Positions 51,730 through 61,119 of a stretch of 64,000 nucleotides of DNA are shown piece after piece (position 1 is the first letter of the stretch; each line of letters begins with the position of its first letter). A program made the position numbers and the translations under genes. The notes under the pieces were generated by a model. That model was not told the DNA's origin. It ran no database searches and saw only the letters and a program-made list of their open reading frames with translations. Origin of the DNA: Pseudomonas viridiflava (GTDB taxonomy: Bacteria > Pseudomonadota > Gammaproteobacteria > Pseudomonadales > Pseudomonadaceae); contig NZ_UTKY01000116.1 in NCBI RefSeq assembly GCF_900583165.1, forward strand, positions 62,001-126,000, written 5' to 3'.

Positions 51730-53638
51730 TATTCAACTGCTGATCGTCGACGACAACGCCGCCACGCGCTACGCGCTGCGTCGGCGCCTGGAGCGCCATC
51801 ACTACCAAGTGCTGGAAGCCGGCACCGGCCAGGAAGGGCTGGACCTCATCCGTGATGAACACATCGATGCGCTGATCCTGGACGTCAACCTTCCGGACAT
51901 GAGTGGTTTCGATATCGTGCGCCGCCTGCGCGCAGATCCGACCACCGCGTTGCTGCCGGTGGTGCACGTGTCGGCGGCGTCCATCGAGACCGGCGACATC
52001 ATCACCGGCCTGGACGCTGGTGCTGACGCCTACCTGATCCACCCTGTGGACCCTGACGTGTTGTTGGCGACCCTGCGTACGTTGCTGCGGGTGCGTGACA
52101 CCGAATATGCCCTGCGGGAGAGCGAGGCGCGCTTTCGAGAAATCTTCTTCAACATCAGTGCACCGATTGCCGTGATGGATGCCCAACTCAAAGTGCATGA
52201 GTGCAACCACGCGTTTGCCCAATTGATCCACGACAATCTAAACCCGGACGCCCTGCTTGAATGCTTTGCCGACGGTCAGCATGCCGTCATCCGCGAACTG
52301 TGCGAGCGCCTGTCGGCCGGTGAGCGCTGGAAAGGCACGCTGCAGATGAAGGTCGATGGCGAACTGCGCGAAACCGAATGGCAGGTTTCGCCGTATCGAC
52401 GCGCCGACTTGAGCCTGGTATTTGTCGAGGACGTGACCGAACACCGTCACCGTGAACGTCACCAACAGGCTGAGCTGGCCAACGCGACGACCCAACTGGC
52501 CCGTACCGAAGCGCAACTGCTGCAAGCACAGAAGATGGACGCCTTGGGTAAACTCACCGGCGGTATTGCCCACGACTTCAACAATCTGCTTACCGGCATC
52601 ATCACCAGCCTGGAGCTGATCAAAAAACGCATTGAAAGCCAGCGCACCGAGAAAGTCCTGGGCTATGCCGACGCCGCACTCAGTTCAGCGCTAAGCGCCG
52701 CCGGCCTGACCAATCGCCTGCTCGCCTTTGCCCGACAGCAGCCCCTGGACACGCGCCCAATTGATATCAACGCGCATGTCCGCTCCCTGGAAGAATTGCT
52801 GGTGCGCACCATCGGCGAAAATATTGCCTTGAAGTTGGAGCTGACCCACAACCCCGCCGTCGCGATGGTCGACCCGATCCAACTGGAAAGTGCCGTATTG
52901 AACCTGGTGATCAACGCCAGGGATGCACTGCCGCAAGGCGGCAATATCTGGGTCACGACTTACCCGGCGTATTCCAACGGCAACCTCAAGCTGGAAAACG
53001 GTCCGTACATTGCCCTGTCGGTCAGGGATAACGGCGTCGGCATCGAGCACAGCGTGATCGACAAAGTGTTCGATCCCTTCTTCACCACCAAGCCCATCGG
53101 CCAGGGCACGGGGCTGGGGCTGTCGACCATCTACGGTTTCGCACGCCAGTCCGGTGGCGACGCGCAGATCCGCAGCGTGACCCGCCAAGGCACTGAAGTC
53201 ACGATCATGCTGCCCGCAGCGGAGGGCCCCGCCAATCCGGTGATCAAGACATTGGCCGTGCAAGGTGTGAACAATGGCGAACACATCCTTGTGGTCGAAG
53301 ACATGCCGTCCGTACGCAGCTTTGTTGCCGAAGTGCTGATAGACGCGGGTTACCACTGCAGCCTGGCAGCGGACGGTGATGAAGCAATTGCGTTCTTGAA
53401 AGCCGACCCGACGATCAAGCTGCTGCTCACCGATGTTGGCCTACCCTATATGACGGGCCGCGAACTGGCGGATGTTGCCCGCGGGCTGCGCAGCGACCTG
53501 CCGATCCTGTTTATGACCGGGTACGCCGAAAATGCAGCTGACCGGCAAAATTTCCTCGGTGAAAGCATGGACCTGATCACCAAGCCATTTCACATCAATG
53601 CCTTGCTGGAAAAAATCCGGCGCGGCCTGCAAACATAA
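51719..53638 (+). CDS. Hybrid histidine kinase REC-PAS-HisKA-HATPase-REC
   Basis: 639 aa. Receiver 1 has Asp55 (ALILDVNLPDMSGFD); a PAS-type domain spans about 140-240 (REIFFNISAPIAVMDAQLK); the kinase H-box is LTGGIAHDFNNLLTGI with His285, and the ATPase has NLVINARDALPQGG and GTGLGLSTIYGFARQSGG; receiver 2 is at the end (LLLTDVGLPYMTGREL). No membrane segment. The last gene of the operon, it can pass phosphate between receivers or receive it from the kinase upstream. Confidence 0.92.
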   Translation: MKRDIQLLIVDDNAATRYALRRRLERHHYQVLEAGTGQEGLDLIRDEHIDALILDVNLPDMSGFDIVRRLRADPTTALLPVVHVSAASIETGDIITGLDAGADAYLIHPVDPDVLLATLRTLLRVRDTEYALRESEARFREIFFNISAPIAVMDAQLKVHECNHAFAQLIHDNLNPDALLECFADGQHAVIRELCERLSAGERWKGTLQMKVDGELRETEWQVSPYRRADLSLVFVEDVTEHRHRERHQQAELANATTQLARTEAQLLQAQKMDALGKLTGGIAHDFNNLLTGIITSLELIKKRIESQRTEKVLGYADAALSSALSAAGLTNRLLAFARQQPLDTRPIDINAHVRSLEELLVRTIGENIALKLELTHNPAVAMVDPIQLESAVLNLVINARDALPQGGNIWVTTYPAYSNGNLKLENGPYIALSVRDNGVGIEHSVIDKVFDPFFTTKPIGQGTGLGLSTIYGFARQSGGDAQIRSVTRQGTEVTIMLPAAEGPANPVIKTLAVQGVNNGEHILVVEDMPSVRSFVAEVLIDAGYHCSLAADGDEAIAFLKADPTIKLLLTDVGLPYMTGRELADVARGLRSDLPILFMTGYAENAADRQNFLGESMDLITKPFHINALLEKIRRGLQT

Positions 53639-53728
53639 CCCAGTCACCTATGGGTGAAGTTCAGCGCCAGCCTTGGTAGGGTGGTCGCCCCTGCGACCCT
53701 CCATCCGACTGACTGCTGGCACTGACCC

Positions 53729-54589
53729 ATGACCCCTCCTCGCAAAACCCCCACGGCGCTGCGCGTCTGCGCTTACACACTTGGCCTGCTGTGCGTCGTC
53801 ACGCTGGGCTTCTTCGCCTGGCAAAGCTTCTACCCTGTCAGTGCGGCCAGCGGCTGGCGCGTTCAGGTAGTGCACCGCGATGTGCCTAAAGCCGCATCGG
53901 TGATGCCATTGGCGGACGGTTCATTGATGGTTAGCCAGGAACTCGACGACGCCTTGGGCAGCATCGTACGCATCCATCCCGACGGCACCCGCGAAGTGGT
54001 CGTCGCCAACCTGTCTAAACCCGATGGACTGTTCGCTACCCGAGGCGGCTGGGTGTTCAGCCAGGAGTCAGCCAACTTGCCGGTGAGTTTCCTCAAGGAC
54101 GGGGTTGTCACCGAGCTGTTCAAAGGCGAAAGCGTACAAGGGCTATGGGATGACGGCGACTACCTCTACGCCATTGAAGACCGCAAGCCGGTCGGGCGTT
54201 TGCTCCGTTACAACTGGCGCGACAAGTCGCTGAGTGTACTGCGCGACCAGGTCCAGGAAGGCGAGTCCATCGTGCGCTGCACCGATGGGCGCATGCTCTA
54301 CACCGAGAAGCAAAAAGGCGTGGTGCGTGAGTTGACCGACGACGGCAGCGACCCGGTGGTGCTGAGCCACCTGAATCAGCCGACGTTCCTGATGTGCGAT
54401 GAGCGTGGGCTGTGGGTCAATGAAGATGCCACCCATCGAGCCCGGTTGTTGCTGATTGATAAACAGGGGCGCCAGCAAACCATTCTTTCGTTCTTGAAAG
54501 CGCCCCAGTCGATTGTGCCGACGGGGCGTGGGACCTATCTGCTGGCTGAGGGCGGGCGGGATCGGGTGTTGGAGCTGACGCCGGAGTAA
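53729..54589 (+). CDS. Membrane-anchored beta-propeller protein (SMP-30/gluconolactonase-like)
   Basis: 286 aa. One N-terminal anchor (ALRVCAYTLGLLCVVTLGFF), then repeats of about 45 residues with blade-like strands (VMPLADGSLMVSQELDDAL, GLFATRGGWVFSQESA, IVRCTDGRMLYTEKQKG). It is periplasmic by orientation. Several predicted propeller families look alike (SMP-30, strictosidine synthase-like); activity is not assignable. It follows the kinase operon by about 90 bp. Confidence 0.75.
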   Translation: MTPPRKTPTALRVCAYTLGLLCVVTLGFFAWQSFYPVSAASGWRVQVVHRDVPKAASVMPLADGSLMVSQELDDALGSIVRIHPDGTREVVVANLSKPDGLFATRGGWVFSQESANLPVSFLKDGVVTELFKGESVQGLWDDGDYLYAIEDRKPVGRLLRYNWRDKSLSVLRDQVQEGESIVRCTDGRMLYTEKQKGVVRELTDDGSDPVVLSHLNQPTFLMCDERGLWVNEDATHRARLLLIDKQGRQQTILSFLKAPQSIVPTGRGTYLLAEGGRDRVLELTPE

Positions 54590-54643
54590 ACGCAGCTGCA
54601 ACCGGGCCTCATTACGTTGCCCCTGCCTGCGGGGGCAGCGACC

Positions 54644-55264
54644 TTATGCAGTAGCAGTGATATACGCCGGCTGCTTACACATCCTGAGGTTGCCAAGGTT
54701 TTCGTTGATTTCGAGCTTCGAGGCACCAATGTCAAATTGGTAGTAGATCTTCCACGCGATGGCGGCACGCGCTCCCGTAGTGCAGAACTTGATTAATTTA
54801 GCTTTGCACGTGGCGTCGTAGAAGGTTCCGGCAAGCATTCGCGCAGGGCTGGCGCCGGGGTCTTTCGCCTGACAAGGGCAGTGCGACAGGAACACTTCAG
54901 CCTTGGCCGGTGGGCGCCCCCGCAGTGCGACAAAATTGCCCACGCACTCATCAAAGCGCTCGATCAACAACTCTTCCGCATGACGACTTTCAGCGGCCAC
55001 TTCACGCTGCGTCGCCAGCGCCACCGCAAGTGGCAGCATTGATCGATACTTTTCCTGATGTTGAGCGGGAGTTAATGCCCCCCCCAACAGCTGTGCATGC
55101 AATTTCAGCTTGTTACCTACAGCGCTATTGGCAACTTGCTCACGGGACTGGCGACTGACAAACACGTAGTAACGTGCCCCCTCCAGACTCAATACCAAGC
55201 CCACCGCACCAGGACGCTCTCGAAGCGGCAACGCTTGCGTGAGTGTGTCTCGATAAACCAGCAT
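54644..55264 (-). CDS. Deaminase-fold protein, possible toxin
   Basis: 206 aa, ATG at 55264 with AAGGA nine bases upstream. The order of elements fits the cytidine-deaminase fold: a beta-hairpin (AVGLVLSLEGARYYVFVS), a helix bearing H95-A-E97, a strand ending in CPC (Cys131), and a third ligand Cys153 in a later helix (ATCKAKLIKFC), then a strand (AIAWKIYYQFD). The Pro-Cys...Cys spacing is longer than the classic PCxxC. No immunity gene or delivery domain is recognised beside it, so a toxin role is inference. Confidence 0.6.
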   Translation of the reverse strand: MLVYRDTLTQALPLRERPGAVGLVLSLEGARYYVFVSRQSREQVANSAVGNKLKLHAQLLGGALTPAQHQEKYRSMLPLAVALATQREVAAESRHAEELLIERFDECVGNFVALRGRPPAKAEVFLSHCPCQAKDPGASPARMLAGTFYDATCKAKLIKFCTTGARAAIAWKIYYQFDIGASKLEINENLGNLRMCKQPAYITATA

Positions 55265-55496
55265 CTAAATTTTCCTTATGAAACCCAAACACTAAGGGCG
55301 TGAGTCTTACAGCCGAAAGCAGTTTGGTATGTAGGAATTAAAACCAACCAATACCGACAACGCCTCGCATCGATTGCACTGATGATTAATATCGAACCGA
55401 CCGCCTGCTGAATTTCCCAAGCGCGTTTATATAATCGTCGCCAGATTTTCCCCTCCGCCTGGCTTCAGGCGACATTCCCCTCTGGAACCCAGCACA

Positions 55497-56723
55497 ATGC
55501 CAAACGCCTCCCAGGCCCCACGCGGCCGCCCCGAGCATAATCAACAAAGTGTGAAACAGCAGTGGCTGGCCATCCTCTCGGTCGCCGTCGGTGCCTTTGC
55601 CCTGGTGACCAGTGAGTTTCTGCCAGTAGGCGTTCTTAACGACGTCGCTAGCGATTTGGGTATCAGTGCCGGACACGCCGGGCTCATGGTGACGCTGCCC
55701 GGCATCATGGCCGCCCTCGCCGCGCCTTTGCTGTCGGTTTTCATTGGCACCATGGACCGTCGCTACCTGCTAATCAGCCTGACGCTGATCATGATCATCG
55801 CCAACTCGGTCGTGGCCTATGCCAGCGATTTCAACCTGCTGCTGTTCGGCCGCGTGCTGCTGGGTATCAGCATCGGTGGCTTCTGGGCAACGGCCATCGC
55901 CCTCAGCGGCCGCCTGGCGCCCAAGGGCGTTGGCGTTGCGAAGGCCACGTCGATCATCATGATGGGGGTGACCTTGGCCACCGTGCTGGGCGTGCCTGTA
56001 GGCACTTGGCTCAGCGGCTTGATGGGCTGGCGCATGACCTTTCTGGTCACTGCGCTGGTCGGCGTGCCGGTACTACTGGCGCAGGTCTTTCTGCTCCCCC
56101 GACTCACCCCGGAAAAGGCCATTCGCGTCAGTGACCTGCCGGCCCTGTTTATCAATCCACAAGCCCGGGTTGGCCTGATCGCCGTGTTGCTGATCGGCCT
56201 GGCACACTTTGCCGCCTATACCTACGTTGCGCCGTTCTTCAAACAGAGCGCAGGCTTCGACGGCCCTACCATTGGCTCACTGCTGCTGCTCTACGGCGCA
56301 GCTGGCGTGATGGGTAACGTCTTCGCCGGCTTCGCCGCCAACCGCAGCGTGCGCCACACCTTGCTGCTGGTGGCGCTGATGATCGGCACCAGCACTGCCC
56401 TATTCCCCCACTTCGCCACCGGCATGACCGGCGCCGCGATGCTGATCGCACTCTGGGGCTTCGCCTTCGGCGCCTTCCCGGCCTGTGCCAGTATCTGGAT
56501 GTTTGTCGTAGCGCCCAAGGATGTCGAACGCGGCATGCCGCTGTTCGTGGCCTTGTTCCAGGTGATCATCGCCTTGGGCTCATTCTTCGGCGGGCAGATC
56601 GTTGATCAGATGGGCAGCGCGGTACTGCTGAGCCTGGCCACGGCGTTGGTGGGTGCGGGCTTTGCAACGGTGCTGGTGTTGGGACGCAAGGTGAGTAATA
56701 GCTTGGTGGCTCAGCCTGCCTAG
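55497..56723 (+). CDS. DHA1-type MFS efflux transporter
   Basis: 408 aa, 12 helices. Family features: GAFALVTSEFLPVGVLNDVA (motif A-type start), RVLLGISIGGFWATAIAL, GVTLATVLGVPVGTWLS (motif C) and the later IALWGFAFGAFPACASIW. It resembles sugar-efflux/ purine-ribonucleoside exporters (NepI/AraJ group) of Pseudomonas. Substrate unknown. A strong terminator lies 17 bp after its TAG. No clear ribosome site precedes the first ATG. Confidence 0.85.
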   Translation: MPNASQAPRGRPEHNQQSVKQQWLAILSVAVGAFALVTSEFLPVGVLNDVASDLGISAGHAGLMVTLPGIMAALAAPLLSVFIGTMDRRYLLISLTLIMIIANSVVAYASDFNLLLFGRVLLGISIGGFWATAIALSGRLAPKGVGVAKATSIIMMGVTLATVLGVPVGTWLSGLMGWRMTFLVTALVGVPVLLAQVFLLPRLTPEKAIRVSDLPALFINPQARVGLIAVLLIGLAHFAAYTYVAPFFKQSAGFDGPTIGSLLLLYGAAGVMGNVFAGFAANRSVRHTLLLVALMIGTSTALFPHFATGMTGAAMLIALWGFAFGAFPACASIWMFVVAPKDVERGMPLFVALFQVIIALGSFFGGQIVDQMGSAVLLSLATALVGAGFATVLVLGRKVSNSLVAQPA

Positions 56724-56739
56724 CTGGATCGCGCCGACT

Positions 56740-56777
56740 AAAAAGCCTGCTGAACATTGCGTTCAGCAGGCTTTTTT
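56740..56777 (+). terminator. Rho-independent terminator after MFS gene
   Basis: Perfect 16-bp stem aaaaagcctgctgaac (56740-56755) and its complement (56761-56776), 5-nt loop, T-run. Confidence 0.95.
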
Positions 56778-56920
56778 CGTTTTGCAGCCGGGCCAATTAT
56801 GCAGCAATCGCGATTAGGCCAAGCCTCGTAATAAGCGCTCGCACATTGAAGCTTGTGCACTTAAACCTCTGAGCTAGCATCGAGAAAGTCGCCAACGTGG
56901 CGACGTGACAAGGAGGCTAT

Positions 56921-57049
56921 ATGCCAACCAAGTATCGTGATGCGGTGACAGGAGAGTACGTGACAGAGGCTGAGGCAAAGAAAAGGCCGAGGGAAACGGT
57001 GAAAGAAACGGATAAAAAAACACCGCCTAAGCCTAAGGGTAAAAAGTAG
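56921..57049 (+). CDS. Small basic protein, 42 aa
   Basis: 42 aa, preceded by an excellent AAGGAGG site. It begins MPTKYRDAVTGEYVTEAEAKK and ends with a Lys/Pro/Glu tail (KTPPKPKGKK), giving a strongly basic, disordered protein. Small proteins of this style, starting with a K-Y-R-D-[A/S]-x-T-G-E-[Y/F]-V-T-like motif, recur in proteobacteria; their role is unknown to me. A terminator shared with tRNA-Ser lies downstream. Confidence 0.75.
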   Translation: MPTKYRDAVTGEYVTEAEAKKRPRETVKETDKKTPPKPKGKK

Positions 57050-57111
57050 GGTGGCTCGTATCTCAAACAAGTAAAACGCTTGCGACGCGCTCGCACAAAC
57101 AACCAAAAACG

Positions 57112-57148
57112 AAAAAGCCCCGTAGCTAAGTTAGCTACGGGGCTTTTT
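57112..57148. terminator. Bidirectional terminator
   Basis: Near-perfect palindrome aaaaagccccgtagctaa and its complement, centred at 57130, flanked by A- and T-runs. It ends the 42-aa gene (+) and tRNA-Ser transcript (-). Confidence 0.92.
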
Positions 57149-57156
57149 CTATGTAA

Positions 57157-57246
57157 TGGCGGAGAGATAGGGATTCGAACCCTAGGTACCGGTGAAGGTA
57201 CAACGGATTTCGAATCCGTCCCATTCGGCCACTCTGGCATCTCTCC
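57157..57246 (-). tRNA. tRNA-Ser (anticodon CGA)
   Basis: 90 nt including encoded CCA. Acceptor stem GGAGAGA pairs with TCTCTCC; the anticodon stem ACGGA/TCCGT carries loop TTCGAAA with anticodon CGA, reading UCG; a long variable arm (TGTACCTTCACCGGTACC) is typical for serine; the T-arm is GGGTTCGAATCCC. It lies downstream of purC on the same strand. Confidence 0.97.
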
Positions 57247-57330
57247 AACGGCGCGCATCATAACAGCGTGGCTCAGAAAAGCAAAGCTCGAATCGAGATT
57301 TTTTTCCGTGCTATCAGATGCTTGCGTCGA

Positions 57331-58044
57331 TTAAAGCGGTACGCCGAGACGATTGGCGACTTCTTCGTAGGCTTCGATAACGTCACCGAGGCCCTGGCGG
57401 AAGCGGTCTTTGTCCATCTTCTTCTTGGTGTCCTTGTCCCACAGGCGGCAGCCGTCCGGGCTGAATTCGTCGCCCAGGACGATGGAGCCGTCGTGGAATA
57501 CGCCGAATTCCAGCTTGAAGTCCACCAGCAAGAGACCTGCGTCGTCGAACAGCTTGCTCAATACGTCGTTGACCTTGAGGGACAACTCCTTCATGCGCGC
57601 CAGTTGCTCAGCAGTACCCCAACCGAACGCCACCACGTGGGATTCGTTGATGAACGGGTCGCCCTTGGCGTCGTCCTTCAGGAACAGCTCGAAGGTGTAA
57701 GGGTTGAGCTTGAGGCCCTCTTCAACACCCAGACGCTTGACCAGGCTGCCGGCGGCGTAGTTACGCACGACGCATTCGACCGGGATCATGTCCAGCTTCT
57801 TGACCAGGCACTCGTTGTCGCCCAGCAGTTTGTCGAATTGGGTCGGAATACCGGCCTCTTCGAGCTTCTGCATGATGAAGGCGTTGAACTTGTTGTTCAC
57901 CATGCCCTTGCGGTCCAGCTGTTCGATGCGCTTGCCGTCGAACGCCGAGGTGTCGTTGCGAAACAGCAGGATCAGGCGGTTAGCGTCGTCGGTCTTGTAC
58001 ACCGACTTTGCTTTGCCGCGGTAGAGTTCTTCACGTTTTTCCAT
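57331..58044 (-). CDS. purC: Phosphoribosylaminoimidazole-succinocarboxamide synthase
   Basis: 237 aa, the standard length for SAICAR synthase. It starts MEKREELYRGKAKSVYKTDD and has IPVECVVRNYAAGSLVKRLG (split at GSL) and KLEFGVFHDGSIVLGDEFSPDGCRLWD (split at SIV). It makes SAICAR from CAIR and aspartate with ATP in purine synthesis. Last gene of the dapA-bamC-MBL-purC operon. Confidence 0.97.
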   Translation of the reverse strand: MEKREELYRGKAKSVYKTDDANRLILLFRNDTSAFDGKRIEQLDRKGMVNNKFNAFIMQKLEEAGIPTQFDKLLGDNECLVKKLDMIPVECVVRNYAAGSLVKRLGVEEGLKLNPYTFELFLKDDAKGDPFINESHVVAFGWGTAEQLARMKELSLKVNDVLSKLFDDAGLLLVDFKLEFGVFHDGSIVLGDEFSPDGCRLWDKDTKKKMDKDRFRQGLGDVIEAYEEVANRLGVPL

Positions 58045-58071
58045 GATGGGCTCCGCTTGCTAAAAGGTGGG

Positions 58072-58830
58072 CTAGGCGATGTGTCGCCAGTCGAGCCCTG
58101 AATCTTGATCGGCCAGTTGCAGCCAGTCCGGGTCGCACCCGAGGGTGTCGACAAAACATTGCCGGGCAAGCTGCGGCAGGTTGTTCTTGCTGCTCAGGTG
58201 GGCCAGGACCAGGTGTTGCAGGTCTTGCCAGCCCAACTCATACACCAGGTACGCCGCCTGGTGGTTATTCAAATGTCCCAGTTCGCCGCCCACCCGCTGC
58301 TTGAGAAAGTAGGGGTAATGACCGCGAGCCAGCAGGTCTCGGCAGTGGTTGGACTCGATCATCAATGCATCGAGGTCGCGGTAACCGTCCAGCACCTTGG
58401 CGCAGTAGGAACCCAGGTCGGTGAGCACGCCAAAGCGCCGCTCGCCATCGCTGAAGACATACTGCGTCGGCTCCTGGGCGTCATGCGCGACGGCAATCAC
58501 ATCGATACTCAAGGCACCGATTTGCAGTTGCTCGCCACCGGCCAGGAAACCTGCGGGTTCAATGGGTTTGCGCATCCCGCGCAAGGTGCCGCGACTGAGG
58601 TACACCGGAAGATTGTAGCGCCGAGACAGCAAACCCACGCCATGCACGTGGTCGGCATGTTCGTGGGTCACCAGAATCGCGCTCAGCTGCGCGGGGTGAA
58701 CCCCCAGGCGCAGCAGGCGCCGCTCGGTTTCTTTTAACGAGAAACCACAATCTACCAGTACATACGTGTCGTCGTGGGCGACCAGCGTGCCGTTCCCTTG
58801 GCTACCGCTACCGAGAACAGCAAAACGCAT
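58072..58830 (-). CDS. MBL-fold metallo-hydrolase (YycJ/WalJ-type)
   Basis: 252 aa. Metal ligands appear as THEHADHVHGV (HxHxDH), with MRFAVLGSGSQGNGTLV at the N-terminus, VAVAHDAQEP and LAHLSSKNN later, the latter typical of YycJ-like/RNase Z-related hydrolases. A nuclease role is possible. It lies between bamC and purC with gaps of 4 and 27 bp. Start MRFAVLGSG. Confidence 0.87.
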   Translation of the reverse strand: MRFAVLGSGSQGNGTLVAHDDTYVLVDCGFSLKETERRLLRLGVHPAQLSAILVTHEHADHVHGVGLLSRRYNLPVYLSRGTLRGMRKPIEPAGFLAGGEQLQIGALSIDVIAVAHDAQEPTQYVFSDGERRFGVLTDLGSYCAKVLDGYRDLDALMIESNHCRDLLARGHYPYFLKQRVGGELGHLNNHQAAYLVYELGWQDLQHLVLAHLSSKNNLPQLARQCFVDTLGCDPDWLQLADQDSGLDWRHIA

Positions 58831-58834
58831 TGGC

Positions 58835-59950
58835 TCAGCCCAGGTTGTCCTGAATCACGCCCAACACTTTGCGCGCTGTTTCAGCTGGCGCAACGGTGTT
58901 GATGTTCTTCTCGACGGTGACTTGCACGCTGTCGCCAACCTTGCTCAAACGAACCTGGTAACGCTCGGCACGGGTTTCGATTTCTTCCTTGGTCGGCGTG
59001 CTGCCAAACAGCTTGCCGAAGAAACCTGGCTCGTCATCTTTGCGCTCGGCTTTTTCAGCCACGTTGATGTAGTACAGGCCCAGGCTGCGGTTGATGTCTT
59101 CAACACGCCAAGGGCCTTGCTCCAACGCGCGACCAACGCTGGCCCAGGCACGGTCCAGGTCTTCGCCGAGGTTCAGCACTACGTTGCCACTGCCGTCCTC
59201 GGTGAGGCTGACGCGGCTCGGGGTGTCGTAATCACGTGCGGCGAGCAGGGAAACGGAACCGCCCTTCTCGGAGATACGGCTCATGCTGGCCAGCATCTCG
59301 TCGACCAATGCCGAATCGACACCGGTGTTAACCGAACGGTTGGTGAAATCCACGTTGGCCGTGCTGCCGGCAGGACGCTCGGCGCTCACCACGTAGACTT
59401 CGCTGGTATTGCGTTGCACGCCTGGCTCAATGCGCACACGCACACGGGCTTCGCTGTCGGCAGCTACGCCGCCGGCTTGCAGGCGCTTGGCCATGGTGGC
59501 GGACAGCTCGCTGCCTTGCTGCCATGCGGTGGTGAATTCACCGGTCTGTGGACGCTGTTCGTCGATGCGGAAACCGTTGTCCTGGAAGAACTGCACCGCC
59601 ACTGGCCAGACTTCGGCCGGTGGGCGCTGGGCCACGATCCAACGCGAATCACCGCTTTTTTGCAGGCTGTAGTCGCTGGCGTCGGCCACGGCCGAGATCG
59701 GCTGTGGGCGCGGCACGACGTACTCACCCTTGGTGGTGTCGTCGGCAACGTTACGCGGGATCGGCAGCAGCGGGTCAAGGCGCTTGGCGACGTTGACGTC
59801 CGGTGGCAGTTGCATCGGTTTGGTTGCTTGGGCTTCCAGGTAATCGCTACCGCGGTCACGGAAGTAGCCTTCCGGGCCCCAGATCCAACCGCAGCCACTG
59901 GTGCTGGAGATAATCAAGGCAAGTGCGGAAAGTCCGGCCAATCGCTTCAT
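58835..59950 (-). CDS. bamC: Outer-membrane assembly lipoprotein BamC
   Basis: 371 aa from MKRLAGLSALALIISSTSGCGWIWGPEGY (lipobox ending in Cys20, split here for length: SALALIISSTSGC). Two helix-grip domains follow (EVWPVAVQFFQDNGFRIDEQ; DRAWASVGRALEQG...INRSLGLYYINV). BamC joins the BamABCDE complex that inserts outer-membrane proteins. It follows dapA closely, a conserved arrangement in gammaproteobacteria. A GAGGAAG site precedes the ATG at 59950. Confidence 0.94.
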   Translation of the reverse strand: MKRLAGLSALALIISSTSGCGWIWGPEGYFRDRGSDYLEAQATKPMQLPPDVNVAKRLDPLLPIPRNVADDTTKGEYVVPRPQPISAVADASDYSLQKSGDSRWIVAQRPPAEVWPVAVQFFQDNGFRIDEQRPQTGEFTTAWQQGSELSATMAKRLQAGGVAADSEARVRVRIEPGVQRNTSEVYVVSAERPAGSTANVDFTNRSVNTGVDSALVDEMLASMSRISEKGGSVSLLAARDYDTPSRVSLTEDGSGNVVLNLGEDLDRAWASVGRALEQGPWRVEDINRSLGLYYINVAEKAERKDDEPGFFGKLFGSTPTKEEIETRAERYQVRLSKVGDSVQVTVEKNINTVAPAETARKVLGVIQDNLG

Positions 59951-59967
59951 GCGTAGTGCTTCCTCAA

Positions 59968-60846
59968 TTAAACCAGGACGCCGGACTGGCGCAGGGCCTG
60001 TCGCAGCGGTTCGTGACAGGCTTCGCTGAGACGGGTGAGCGGCAGACGGATACCGTCCGGCATCAGGCCCATCTCGAACAGCGCCCATTTCACGGGGATA
60101 GGGTTGGATTCGATAAACAGTGTCTTGTTGAGCGGCATCAGCTTCTCGTGGATCGCGCGGGCGGTCACGGCATCACCGGCAATGGCGGCGGCGCACATAT
60201 CGCTCATGGCACGCGGGGCCACGTTGGCGGTCACGGAGATGTTGCCCTTGCCACCCAGCAGGATCAGCTCGACAGCGGTGGCGTCGTCACCGGAATACAG
60301 CAGGAAATCGCTGCTCACGCCGGCCAGGATGTCCTTGGCGCGCTGCAGGTCGCCGGTGGCTTCCTTGATACCGATGATGTTCGGCACAGTGGACAGGCGG
60401 ATCACGGTCGCAGCCTGCATGTCGCAAGCGGTGCGGCCGGGTACGTTGTAGAGGATCTGCGGGATGTCGACAGCTTCGGCGATGGTGCGAAAGTGCTGGT
60501 ACAGGCCTTCCTGGGTCGGCTTGTTGTAGTACGGGGTCACCAGCAGGCACGCATCGGCGCCGGCCTTCTTGGCATTTTTGGTCAATTCGATCGCTTCACG
60601 CGTCGAGTTGGCGCCGGTGCCGGCGATCACGGCAATGCGGCCCGCCACGCGCTTGACCACGAATTCGATGACCTGGATGTGTTCTTCCACATCAAGGGTG
60701 GCCGATTCACCTGTGGTGCCGACCGCCACGATGGCGTTGGTGCCTTCTTGCAGGTGGAAGTCCACCAGTTTGCCCAGGCTGTCCCAGTCGAGATGACCTT
60801 GTGCATCCATGGGTGTGACCAGTGCCACCATACTGCCCGCAATCAT
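59968..60846 (-). CDS. dapA: 4-hydroxy-tetrahydrodipicolinate synthase
   Basis: 292 aa. Schiff-base lysine in NIIGIKEATGDL, YNVPGRTACDM with the catalytic Tyr region, and GTTGESATLDVEEH near the N-terminus. It condenses pyruvate and aspartate semialdehyde in lysine/diaminopimelate synthesis. Start MIAGSMVALVTPM. First gene of the operon with bamC; divergent from gcvR. Confidence 0.96.
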   Translation of the reverse strand: MIAGSMVALVTPMDAQGHLDWDSLGKLVDFHLQEGTNAIVAVGTTGESATLDVEEHIQVIEFVVKRVAGRIAVIAGTGANSTREAIELTKNAKKAGADACLLVTPYYNKPTQEGLYQHFRTIAEAVDIPQILYNVPGRTACDMQAATVIRLSTVPNIIGIKEATGDLQRAKDILAGVSSDFLLYSGDDATAVELILLGGKGNISVTANVAPRAMSDMCAAAIAGDAVTARAIHEKLMPLNKTLFIESNPIPVKWALFEMGLMPDGIRLPLTRLSEACHEPLRQALRQSGVLV

Positions 60847-61119
60847 GCAACCGCTCCTGCCGGAAAAAGAGAGCCGTAATGGTACTGGCGCCAAGATGCT
60901 TGCACAAGCGAAGTACCGCCTGAGGATGCGTTCTGGCGCAACTAAACGACAGGCAATGCCATCATTGGGCCAAAGCCTGGCTGAAAGCAGGATGAAACAG
61001 GCTCGATCACGTAATGAAAACGCCACCTCCTATCCCTTGGCGGCGCTTTTCGCTACCCTTCATGCTTTGATCGATACGGCCCTCACAGTATCGACCGCTC
61101 ATCGTTTTAGGAAGGCTGC

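Noticed and set aside
57157..57246. tRNA-Ser as an island attachment site
   Set aside because: Flanking genes are core (purC and a small gene with a shared terminator); no integrase or partial tRNA repeat was seen.
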